In this document: piece after piece, positions 1-8,308 of the stretch
How the letters are laid out: every line of letters starts with the position of its first letter
How positions within the stretch are numbered: the first letter of the stretch is position 1
NCBI GenBank assembly: GCA_001430745.1
Contig: KQ482027.1
Location: forward strand, 323,120 to 336,539
Source of the DNA: Auxenochlorella pyrenoidosa
Lineage: Eukaryota; Chlorophyta; Trebouxiophyceae; Chlorellales; Chlorellaceae
Direction: 5' to 3'
DNA: 13,420 nt
Program-made: the position numbers and the translations under genes
Notes under the pieces: model-generated
The model's input: the letters and a program-made list of their open reading frames with translations, nothing else
Told to the model about the DNA's origin: nothing
Database searches by the model: none

Positions 1-116
1 CGGCTGCCCCTTGCCGGCGTCGTGACATGGCAAGCCGCGCATGCTGCTGGCCTGCAGGCCCTGCGTCCGGCCCATGCTCAACCTGCGCTCGCTGGAGGCG
101 CCCCCAGCGGCCCCAC

Positions 117-1045
117 CTGGCAGGCGCCGGCCACCACGGCCAGCCCAAAGTGCTCGCTGGGAGGCGGGATGCCCAGCGAGATGGCCCAGGAGCCGTAGGC
201 GGCGTGGTAGACGGGGAACAGGATGCCCAGCCAGACCGCAAGCTGGGGCACGTGGGTCAGCGGCCCCGCCAGCGCAATCAGCAGGTCGGCTGCGCAGGTG
301 CAGCAGGGGGGGGGAACGTTGGCTGTTGAGCGGGCGCGGCGCCCAGCAGGGGGAGGGGAACGTGGGCTGTTGTGGGGTCTGTCAGAACCAGCACTGCAGG
401 GTTCTGGCAGACAGAGGGTCCTGTGCTGCAGCCATGGAGCATCCGGGCATGCGCCAACATTCCTCGGCAGGGGTTGCCAAAAGGCATGCCTGTGCTGGGC
501 GTGCGTGCTTGCAGCCGCCAGCAGCTGCTGCGGCGGGCGCACCCTTGGGCCCACTGGAGTGCGCCAGGTAGGCCAGGCCGCCCAGCGGCCACAGCAGGAT
601 GCCCTCTGCGTGGCCGCCCACGCGTCGCGCCGCCATCGAGTGCCCCATTTCATGAATCAGCACCGTGACCAGCAGCAGGGGGCCGTACAGGATGGCAGCG
701 TACCCCACCGCCGTCCAGCTGGAGAAGCGCAGGCCCTCGGCCACCAGGCCCAACGCAAACAGGATGGGGAATGTGACTGCAGCGTGGGGGGCGTCGTGCA
801 GGGCGAGGTGCCGGTGGGCACGCCCAGCTGCCGCCTGCCATGCCATGCGGCAGTTGAGCTCCCAGGGCATTTGGCTGAAACACAATCGCCATGTCGCGAT
901 AACAGTGAACAAACCGGCATGCATGCGCACGAGCATGGCTCTGGAGCGAGGAGGCCCCAGTCCGCCCGTGCTCACTGTGGAGACGGATTGGGATGCCGGC
1001 AAGGCTGCCCAGCGGGATAGAACTCTTTTCAAACCCGTTCGTCAT
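117..1045 (-). CDS. Site-2-protease-like M50 membrane zinc metalloprotease (first three exons, 3' partial)
   Basis: Exons read 1045-976, 776-543 and 289-117. The GT-AG junctions have phases 1, 1 and 0, and splicing gives 159 continuous residues. The protein opens with a conserved-looking SIPLGSLAGIPIRLH segment at 9-23. A hydrophobic stretch follows, then the HEMGH zinc-binding and catalytic motif at 65-69, inside a membrane helix as expected for intramembrane proteases. Next come LLWPLGGLAYL (84-94) and an AGPLTH segment (109-114) typical of this M50 branch. The third zinc ligand, normally an Asp in a later helix, must lie in an exon left of the window. The start at 1045 is the only ATG in this open frame, and its context (GCCATGA) is good. 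Family members cut substrates within the membrane; the substrate and organelle here are unknown, and no clear transit peptide is seen. The family call is firm; the subfamily is inferred. Confidence 0.88.
301..372. repeat. Imperfect tandem duplication in intron 2 of the M50 gene
   Basis: A segment at 301-328 (CAGCAGG, a G run, then AACGTTGGCTGTTG) recurs at 344-372 with an A inserted in the G run and one T-to-G change. The period is about 43 bases. It lies wholly inside the second intron (290-542), close to the acceptor on the minus strand, where it doubles a C-rich tract. Confidence 0.7.
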
Positions 1046-1589
1046 GGCTGCCGTGATCGTGCGCGCTGTGTTGTCGCAGCAACACCAACTAACTGCGCAG
1101 AGGTTACCAGGCCTGCAGGGGCAGGCGGGAGCATCACGGTGGGGTGCGGCACCGGCAGCCGCCCCTCCATCGTGCCTGCGGCTGCATGCACCATTGCAAT
1201 CTGCTGCACTGCACGGTCCTGTGGAAAGCTTCAGGAGCCTGCCTGAAAGCTCGCCTGCCAACAGTTCGGTTGTCTCCTGCCCGTCGGCTTGGGTGGGATT
1301 GAACTGGAGACTTCGATCAGTCGGTACAGTACGATCACGCAACCTCGTCAAAGAGTGACAGAGGGGAGCGACACAACCTGAAATGCGCCTCGTCGGCAGT
1401 TACGAACCCTCCATCCTGCTTCTTCAATTCGTGCATGCTCATCATGAATTCGATTCAATGACACTGCAGACGAGCAGTGACACAGCCTTCCGATGCGGTA
1501 GACGGCCGTCTCGCTGTCTCAATGTCCTGCTCGCCTCCATTGCCCGCTGAGCCGTGAACTCACCGCGCGCGGGTTCGAGGTCTTAAATT
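1046..1589. other. Divergent intergenic region
   Basis: This 544-base region separates the divergently transcribed M50 gene and the coiled-coil gene. It should hold both promoters and 5' UTRs. Base composition is more balanced here than in the flanking genes, notably around 1380-1500. No TATA box, conserved operator or convincing coding exon could be identified. The open frames crossing it begin at non-ATG codons or are antisense shadows. Confidence 0.6.
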
Positions 1590-4500
1590 ATGCGGACTCG
1601 CCATCGGCACCAGCCAACAGCCACCGCTGGGGTCTGGGCGCCGGCGCCGCCGCCTGCTGCCGGCCTGCAGGATCATAGAGAGGCCCGCACCCGCGAGCTG
1701 AGAGACTTTATTGCTCTACGGCGCACAGCCTTGGGCAAGGTGATTGTAAAATGCTCCGGTGGGGGACATCTGTGCCTGCCGCTTGCCCATACTTGGCGCA
1801 AGGTGCTGTGTGCAGCAGCCTGGCTTTGCTTCACCTGCCCGCTCTCAATTGAACCTTCCTGCAGGGGCCCCCGCCAGACGTGGTGCAGCAACCACCTTTG
1901 CGGCAACAGCGGCCAAGACACAGGCAGGCGGCAGCGCCTGATGCGATGCCCGTTCTGACAAACTGGCAGGCCATCAAGCAACAGGCGCACGAGGCTTTTG
2001 AGCAGATGCTGCGGCAGAGGGGCCTGCCCATCAATGCAGGGCTCAGCCGTCCAGCCAGCTTCACTGCAGCCGGCATGCAGTGGCAGCAGCATGAGATGCA
2101 GCACGCACAGCTGGGGGGGCAGCCACAGCAGCAGGTGTACCATGGATCAGCAGCAGCAGGCATGCTGCCACCTGTTGGCAACTGGCAAGCACAAGGAGAG
2201 CCAGCATGGCAGGAGGGACATGCCTGGGGGATGAAGTTTTCCCTGCAGGATGGCTGCTGCACAGCGCCGACCCTGCGTTCTGCCGGCATGGATGCAGCCC
2301 TTCCTGCCTGGAACACAGGATGGCCTAGGACTCAGCTGCACCCAACGGGCGTAGCGACTGCTGCCCTCCCAGGGTCCTACCCACCGCAGCCCCACTGGTT
2401 GCAGCAACCGCCGCCGCCGCCGCCGCCGCAGCAGCAGCAGCAGCAGCAGAAAAGCGTGCATGACCTCTATTCCATTGGCTCTGCTGCCGAAGCGTCAGCT
2501 GTTAGCCCTGTTGGCACTGGATTTTGCCACAGTGGCCAGCCACCGCAGCTGGCAGCTGCAGCAGTGTGGGAGGGGCCTCACCAGTCACAGCCAGGAGAGG
2601 GTGCGGCTGCCCTGCCAGAGGGTGCCGAGGAACAGCTGAAGCATAGCCTAAAATGTGACAGCCAGCAGCAGCAGCCGGCGCTGTGCAAGCATGACTCTGA
2701 CCTCTGTGCCAGCACTGGCTGGCAGGCAGGCAGCCTGACAGCGGCACTGGCAGCCTCGCCCAGCCACTCCGGGAGCAGCTTGCGAGGCTCCAGCACTGGC
2801 AGCTTCAAATGTGCGGGGATCGAAGCTGGCAGCATGGCCACTGACGGCAGCGCCTGTGATGGAGAAGCAGCGAGCATTGAAGCTGATGGCAACAGCGCCT
2901 GCCAAGCTCTTGAAGATGCGGGGCAAGCGGACAGCGGTGCAGGCGCCTGCAGCACCCGCAACAGCGGCTGCCCAGCTTTTCTGGATGCTCTGGCAGCGGC
3001 CGCTGAGGCAGAGGATGTTCCTCAGCTGGGCCCAGAGGCCTGGGAGCAGGCAGCGGCTGGTGAGCAGGCTCATCATCATACTCAGCAGCAGCAGCAGCAT
3101 GAGGATCAGGCCGTGTGGCAGCCTGTGGGAGGCACTGCTCAATGCAATGAAGCAGCGCAACAACCCGGGCAGCAGTGTAGCTCTACGCAGCAGACTGATG
3201 GTCAGGCGAATTTTTGCCCTGGCAGGCTGCAAGCACAGGTGGCCCCTCTGCCCACTGCTTCCATGCCCAGCGCGCCAGCTCCGCTGCGTGTGCTGCAGCG
3301 GCAACAAGAGGGCGACGGCATCTCTGCCGCTGCTGCCGCTGCGCTGACGCGCTTTGAGAAGCTTCAGCGAGAGCTGGCACGCCTGCAAGCTGGTTTCCCG
3401 CTGTCGTCAGCAGCGGCACGGCCCGAGCTCACAGCGACACAGTCCAAGGCATCCGAACCCGCAGCTGATAGCGCAAGCGCGGCAGACGGCTCTATGCCGC
3501 AGGTGATGCTGCAGTCGGAGAGCTTTCTAGAGCAGGCGCAAGCCTTGCTGCAGCGCCTGCAAGTGGTGGCGGCCAACCGGCAGCATGCTGCCCACGCTGC
3601 AGAAGCCAGCCCTCCACAGGGGGACCCACCGCCTGCGTGGCAGGAGCAGCAGCAAGGGCCTGCGCACTCACCACCCGCAGAGCGGCCGGCTTGGGAGCCA
3701 CAGTGGCAGGAGCAACCAGGCATGGCAGCCGGTGCCGTGCCCACCAGAACCTTGGCTGCAGCTTGGAACATGGAGCACGCTGCTGGACTATCAATTCACG
3801 CACTGCATGAGCAACCCCAGCCATGGGGCTCTGCAGCGTGGGGCATGCAAGCTGGTGAACAGTCAGCTGGGGTGCTGCAGCAGCAGCTCACCGGATCAGA
3901 GGGCGTCTGCAGGCCTTGCAGCGCGGCTGCCACTGCGGCACCTGCGCTGTGGGGGCGGACGCAGCCAGCGCCACAGGGCTGGACGCTGCCCGCGACTGTG
4001 CAACAGCAACAGTGGCCAGAGGCGCACCAGCGGCAGCAGCAGGGGCAGCAGGAGAGTCTGCTCTGGGCTGCCCCCTCTGAAACCACCCTGGCACCGTCCT
4101 CTCGCGCCGCCGAGCCGCCTGCCTGGGGTCGGCAGCCTGCTCGCAGGCAGCAGGCCGCCAAGCTCCGCCCGCTGAGCTACGCGCAGCGCCAGCGGGCAAT
4201 GGCAGCAGCGAGTGCACCCCTGCAGGGGCCTGCTGCGGGGCAGGAGGCTGGCAGCTATGTGCTCGCGGCCCGGCAAGCCAAGGTGAGTGGGCCGCACTGA
4301 TGGCCCTGGTCAACAGCGGCTTGGCTTGCCCCAGCCACAGCCGATGACTTCGTTTCTGCCGCTTCCAGCACTTGCGCCACATGTGCCGGTTGGCATGCAA
4401 AAAACGTGTGTTGCACTGCCACATGCAGGAGCGCGCTGCACGAGAGGCCGCGGAGCGCGAGCGCCTGCGGCGGGAGGGCGAGGCGGCCTGCCGGGCCGCC

Positions 4501-6349
4501 AGGCAGCGCGCCCAGCTGGAGAGGCAGCAGCAACAGGAGCAGGCGCAAGAGCACAGCAAGTTGCAGCAGCGGGGCTTGCATGCACCGCAGCAGCCTGGCA
4601 GCCGCGCTGCCGCCGGCGGTGGCGCATACCTGCAGAGGCTGCAGGGCCGGCACGCGCAGCAGGGACACGCGCCACCCCGGTTGCCAGAGTGGGCACAGCC
4701 TGCCAGGCTGCTGCCGCCGCTGCTGTTGCCTGCCAGCGCGAGTGCCAGCCCTGCGCAGCAGGATGCGGAGCCAACACTGCAGCCGGGCTCTGCAAGAAGC
4801 CTGGGGGAGGCGGCTTCCTCGGCAGCAGGGGAAGCCAAGCAGCTGGCACATGCCCTGCAGCAAGGGCACCGGTCGGTGGAAGCAGCAGCCAAAGGGGTGC
4901 ATGCGTCGGGCATGGTCTCCGTGGAAGAGGGCCAGCCAGCAGCCCTGCCTGCAGCTGGTGCCGCCGGCTGTCCAGGCCCAGTGCAAGGGGGACGGGCGCT
5001 GTGCCTGCGGCTGAGCGACAGTGAGCTGGAGCTGCAGCAGCTGCAGGCTGACCTGGCACGGCTAGACTCCAGCATGGCACAGCATGGTGAGCGTCCTACC
5101 TGTGTTCCTGACCAGTGCTCAGCGTGCACTTCTGAAATGCAAAGAGGGTGCGTGTGCAGGCCAGCCTTCTCCCTGCCCTGCCATGCACACCTGCCTTACC
5201 AGCTGTCGGGCTTCCTGCTGGCATCGCTTCCTTGCAGCCCGTCGGAAGCGGCGCAGCATGCGCCAGCCAGGTGTCGGCAGCGCTTAGTCGGCCAGCGGGG
5301 GTGCCGGTGGCGCTGGCACCCAGGCTTCGGTTGAGCTCTGCAGCCGGGCCAACTCTGAGCTTCAGCGGCAGCTACAAGCCTCCCTGGAGCGGCTGGATGG
5401 GCGGCTGGCTGGGGCAGCGGCAGACAAGCAACAGCGCCGGCAGGAGGATGGATGCCAGGGGAGCAAATCGCAGCAGGCAGGCAGTGGAGGATGGGGGGTG
5501 CAGGTTTCTGGGCTGGCAACAGCGCTGGACAGTACGGGCCCCCAGGCAGTGGGAGCAGCAGGGCAGGGGCAGGCCCTCGAAATGGAGGAGGGCGCGCAAC
5601 AGCCAGAGCCGCTGCAAGAGCAGCAGCCCCTGCTGTGGCGCCTGCGACCTCGCTGCTCGCTGGCGCCATTCTTTGAGCTTGCCGCCGGTTGCCAAGATGG
5701 AGCAAACGATGCCAGCGGTGCAGCTGGCAAGGAAGCAGCCGCACCTGCAGGCCCCGTGTTGCCCTCACAAGCAGCAGCGATGGCGGCAGAGCCGGTGTGC
5801 CACATTGATGTTGCCAATGTGGGCAGGCCGCCCCGCCTGCTGGGATTGCAAGCTGCCGCCCCGGTGTGCAGCAGCATGGCCGGTGCAGGCCGGGCGCTTC
5901 AGCAGCCCGGGGAGCCAGGCTCTGCCCGGAGGACGCTGCTGCCACCGTTGCAGGACCGGCGCTGCTGGCAGGGTGCTGCCGGCCAGGCCACACCCAGGGC
6001 ACCGCATGCCCTGCACACTGCTGCGAGGGCGGCTGCCAGGGCCCCAGCAGTGCAGCAGGCTCTGGAGGCAGGTGCTGCTACCTCTCTCTGGTGGCAGCAG
6101 GCGCAGCATGCACCGCAGAGGGAGAGCAACGCTGGCTGGCTTGGCTGGCACCATCAGCAGCAGCAGCAGCAGTAGCACCAGCACCAGCACCACCACCGGC
6201 AGCAGAGCTATGGATGGCATCCACAGCCGCTCCAGGCAGCGTGGGCTCAGCAGCAGTGGCAGGGACAGCAGTATGGCCAGGGAGCATATGGGACGCACTG
6301 GGCGGGCGCTGCCTGGCCACACCCCTCCGCCCACAGCGGCTGGTATTGA
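1590..6349 (+). CDS. Large Gln/Ala-rich coiled-coil protein of unknown function, with two in-frame TAG codons
   Basis: Proposed exons are 1590-1739, 1865-4282, 4369-5086 and 5238-6349, with junction phases 0, 0 and 1, giving 1466 codons. The start is fixed by an in-frame TAA at 1584. Exon 1 encodes a charged helical segment (REARTRELRDFIALRRTALGK). Exon 2 (806 codons) is low complexity, rich in Gln, Ala, Ser and Trp, with a Pro/Gln tract. Exon 3 encodes a strongly helical basic/acidic region (AREAAERERLRREGEA) and a second coil (LELQQLQADLARLD). Exon 4 continues the coil (SELQRQLQASLERLD), then more low-complexity sequence, a Gln run and a Trp/Tyr/Gln-rich C terminus ending in TGA. In-frame TAG codons fall at 5285 (codon 1112) and 6173 (codon 1408). 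If they terminate, the product is 1111 residues and the last exon is mostly UTR or decayed. I recognise no enzyme domain. The body is probably real coding sequence; the 3' model is uncertain. Confidence 0.65.
2408..2449 (+). repeat. (CCG)7(CAG)7 compound triplet repeat encoding poly-Pro then poly-Gln
   Basis: Seven CCG codons (2408-2428) are followed directly by seven CAG codons (2429-2449), in frame in exon 2 of the coiled-coil gene. They give a Pro run next to a Gln run. The tract is pure, so it is a candidate for length variation between strains. Shorter CAG runs occur elsewhere in the gene, for example near 3085, 4530 and 6155. Confidence 0.9.
4283..4428 (+). other. Intron with two in-frame candidate acceptors (4368 and 4428)
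   Basis: The donor AAG|GTGAGT ends exon 2 at 4282. Acceptor A (TTCCAG, ending 4368) has the better pyrimidine tract. Acceptor B (ATGCAG, ending 4428) leads straight into the Ala/Glu/Arg coil. Both keep phase 0, so they differ by exactly 20 residues: a Cys/His/Arg-rich insert between AARQAK and ERAAREA. The sequence alone does not decide between them. Confidence 0.6.
6176..6349 (+). other. Open C-terminal extension beyond the second TAG
   Basis: Directly after the TAG at 6173 the same frame stays open for 57 codons to TGA (6347-6349). It encodes a His/Gln run and then Trp-, Tyr- and Gln-rich sequence (QQSYGWHPQPLQAAW). This matches the style of the protein upstream, such as its other Trp/Gln/Ala segments. 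Either this is translated C terminus or it is former coding sequence now in the 3' UTR. A run of this length can be open by chance in GC-rich DNA, so composition is the main argument. Confidence 0.5.
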
Positions 6350-6594
6350 GTTGGCCTGCTCGGAGGGTTGCGCATGCTTCCTGTGTTGTGACTTGCTCTG
6401 GTGTGACACGAATGAAAGTACAGTGCTAGGTCAGTGGGGCAGAGGGGCAACAAGAGGGGCGCAGGTAGTGGTACAAGGGAGGGTGTACACGCCAGGGGGC
6501 ACGGGAACACATACGTTAGTCGAGGAGGGGAGGGCTGCACAGGTGTCGGCGCTTGCAACGTGGGCCTAGGCGAGGCGGGGCGGGCGCCGCGCCG
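6350..6594. other. Convergent 3' gap
   Basis: This 245-base stretch lies between the TGA of the plus-strand coiled-coil gene and the TGA of the minus-strand acetyltransferase gene. It should hold both 3' UTRs and polyadenylation sites. No TGTAA signal of the volvocine type was seen on either strand, which fits a lineage other than Chlamydomonas. Confidence 0.5.
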
Positions 6595-8003
6595 TCACCA
6601 GCGCTTGCGCATGAGGTGCCGCGGCCGCGCGCCCAGCCCGCCCAGCCGCCGCCGCTCGCTGTGCAGCAGCTCGTACCCCGCGGCGCGGTACAGCTGTACC
6701 GCCGGCTCGTTGTCCTGGTACACGTACAGCAGCGTCTGCCGCTCCTCCCACGCCCCCGCCGCCAGCTCAGCTGCCGCCAGCAGGGCCTGCGCGGCGCCGC
6801 GCCGCCGCCAGGCCGGCGCCACCACCATGGAGGCCACGTAGCAGAAGCCCTCGGTGCCTGGCTCCAGCCGGGCCAGGGTCTCCCGGGTGGCGATGTACGA
6901 CACCTCCACGACGCCCACCACGCCCGGGTGGCCGCCGCCGCCGTCGCCGCCTGCTGCCTGCTCTGTGCCTGCTGCTGCCTGCTCTGTGCCTGCTGCCGGC
7001 TCCACCACCAGGGAGATGAACAGCTCCTCGGGGTTGAACCGCAGCTTCTTCTGCATCTCTGCAGGCCACGATGGCCGAAAAGGAGCAAGGGAACAAGGGC
7101 GCACGGGCATTGGATGTGCGTGTGTGTGGGGGGGTGGGTGGGTGGGGGCAGCAGCCAGGTGAGGACCACGGGTGTGTGTGCAGGGGGGGGGCGGCTTGCG
7201 TAGACCCGACGGTGCAGGGCGCCCACCTGACAGCACCTCGGCCTCGAAAAACTTCTTGGCCATGCCGTCGAGCGCGGCCAGCGGCGCCGGCGTGTGGAAC
7301 GCGTCTGTCTGCAGCGCCACGATGCGCCGCACCTGCAGGGGGCCGTGAGGCAGAGATCCCCAGCGCTGCCGTCGGGGACGGGCCTCGTGGCTGATGAGGG
7401 CATGCGCTGCTGGTGGCCCTGCCTTTCTGCACATGCACGGGACAGTGCTGCCGACTGCACCAGGCGCAGGACGCCGCCGACCTCGACAGCTGCACGCACC
7501 GACGCAGCCTGCTTGCTGTGTCGGCACGTGCCTGGCCACATGCACCACCCTGCACGTGCCGAACAGAGCCTGCTCACCTCTGCTGCGTCGCCCTTGTTCA
7601 GGGGCCGGACCAGCCAGCGGCCATCCGGTGAGGTATACCGCAGCCTGGCCAGGGCTGCAGAGGTAAAATTTCCGTCGGCATCTTTGCTTGGGCTCAGCGG
7701 CACCTGCCCCTGCTCTCCTTCTTCCTCCTCCTGCTGCTGCTGCGCCTGCTGCTCAGTGGTGGCTGCGGGGCTTGCGGGGCCTTGCCATCGGCGCGGCAAG
7801 TGGCTGCCAAAGGTGCTGCAAGGCTGCGGGGCGGCGGCAGCGCGAACGACGTGCCGTGGTTGCTGAGGATGGCGGGCGCCGCCGCTGCGTCTTGCCAAGC
7901 CATGGCTTTGTGCTGTTACTGCTCGCTGCTTGCCACCCAGCTGCTGCTTGTGCAGCGGCTGTGGGTATGTCGCCGCTTGCAAGGTTGAAAGACTGCAAGT
8001 CAT
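6595..8003 (-). CDS. GNAT-family N-acetyltransferase, probably plastid-targeted
   Basis: Exons read 8003-7578, 7332-7227 and 7058-6595, with GT-AG junctions of phases 0 and 1. The product is 331 residues ending in TGA. The first ~60 residues are rich in Ser, Ala, Gln and Arg with almost no acids, as in a chloroplast transit peptide. A Gln/Glu-rich linker (~85-100) precedes the catalytic domain. The GNAT core begins at RWLVRPLNKGDAAE (129-142), passes LFISLVVEP (190-198) and VVGVVEVSYIA (224-234), and contains motif A, SMVVAPAWRRRGAAQALL (254-271). The R-x-x-G-x-A loop at 262-267 would bind the acetyl-CoA pyrophosphate. The usual motif B follows (NEPAVQLYRAAGYELL, 294-309). Such enzymes acetylate amines on proteins or small molecules; the substrate here is unknown. 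It starts 305 bases from the divergent TIC62 start. Family call firm; targeting inferred. Confidence 0.87.
6951..6992 (-). repeat. Perfect 21-base tandem duplication inside the GNAT coding sequence
   Basis: The 21-base unit at 6951-6971 is repeated exactly at 6972-6992. On the coding strand it gives a duplicated seven-residue AGTEQAA unit around residues 201-214, followed by a Gly-rich run. It sits between the strands LFISLVVEP and VVGVVEVSYIA. It therefore lengthens a loop without touching the acetyl-CoA motif. Confidence 0.9.
7128..7148 (+). other. Four-tract G-quadruplex motif in GNAT intron 2
   Basis: G runs of 7, 3, 3 and 5 are separated by single T bases. This is a textbook short-loop quadruplex motif. 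It lies in the intron between 7059 and 7226, on the plus strand, so the nascent minus-strand transcript carries the C-rich complement as a strong pyrimidine tract upstream of the acceptor. Confidence 0.75.
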
Positions 8004-8308
8004 CGTACACTCGTGCTTCGTAAATTAAGAGCCTTCTGGGTTTGTTTGCGACGATCAATTGAGCATTGCAATTCTCCCGACTCGACAGACATGCTGCGCC
8101 TGCGATCCATCCCTCATCGGCAGTGATAGCGCGCGTTGGACAACCCCGTGGGCGCCATCGAAGCAGGGTACCGCCTACACGGCATCGGAGGACCCCCCGA
8201 ACGCATCGCTCAGCGCCGCAAGAAGAACGGCGTCTGGGGTCTCAGCCACCGAGGCTCCTGCTCTCACCCGGCCCGGCCTCGCCGTCGCTCACCATCGTTA
8301 GAGGTCCG
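8004..8308. promoter_or_regulatory. Divergent promoter region between the GNAT and TIC62 genes
   Basis: This 305-base gap separates two divergent start codons, so both promoters or a shared bidirectional promoter must lie here. The part near 8020-8075 is AT-richer (GTAAATTAAG, ATCAATTGAG) than the rest. No TATA box or known plant element could be assigned with confidence. The frame upstream of 8309 is open but holds no ATG. Confidence 0.5.

Noticed and set aside
1..116. Further exon of the M50 gene at the left edge
   Set aside because: Neither frame after the candidate acceptor gives the expected hydrophobic helix with an Asp-containing PLDGG-type motif, so this stretch is best read as intron.
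1285..1350. tRNA-like segment on the minus strand with a TTCAATCCC element
   Set aside because: A T-arm-like stretch and a GTGATCGTAC piece are present. However, the acceptor and anticodon stems do not pair and no seven-base anticodon loop forms.
1565..1582. GGTTCGAGG resembling a tRNA B box
   Set aside because: There is no matching A box or cloverleaf upstream, and it sits just before the start of the coiled-coil gene.
1673..2143. Minus-strand open frame over the first intron and exon 2 of the coiled-coil gene
   Set aside because: Leu/Cys-rich antisense shadow. The forward frame has a stop-fixed ATG and a clean phase-0 intron.
3888..5129. Minus-strand open frame of 413 codons, rich in Cys and Ser
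   Set aside because: It is the reverse complement of the Gln/Ala-rich exons. The Cys/Ser runs come from reading CAG repeats as CTG, TGC and GCT. No domain is visible.
5148..6569. Plus-strand open frame of 473 codons overlapping the last exon of the coiled-coil gene
   Set aside because: It is free of stops but gives Arg/Ser/Trp-rich sequence without heptads. The frame carrying SELQRQLQASLERLD and the Gln run fits the upstream protein better. It cannot be fully excluded without cDNA.
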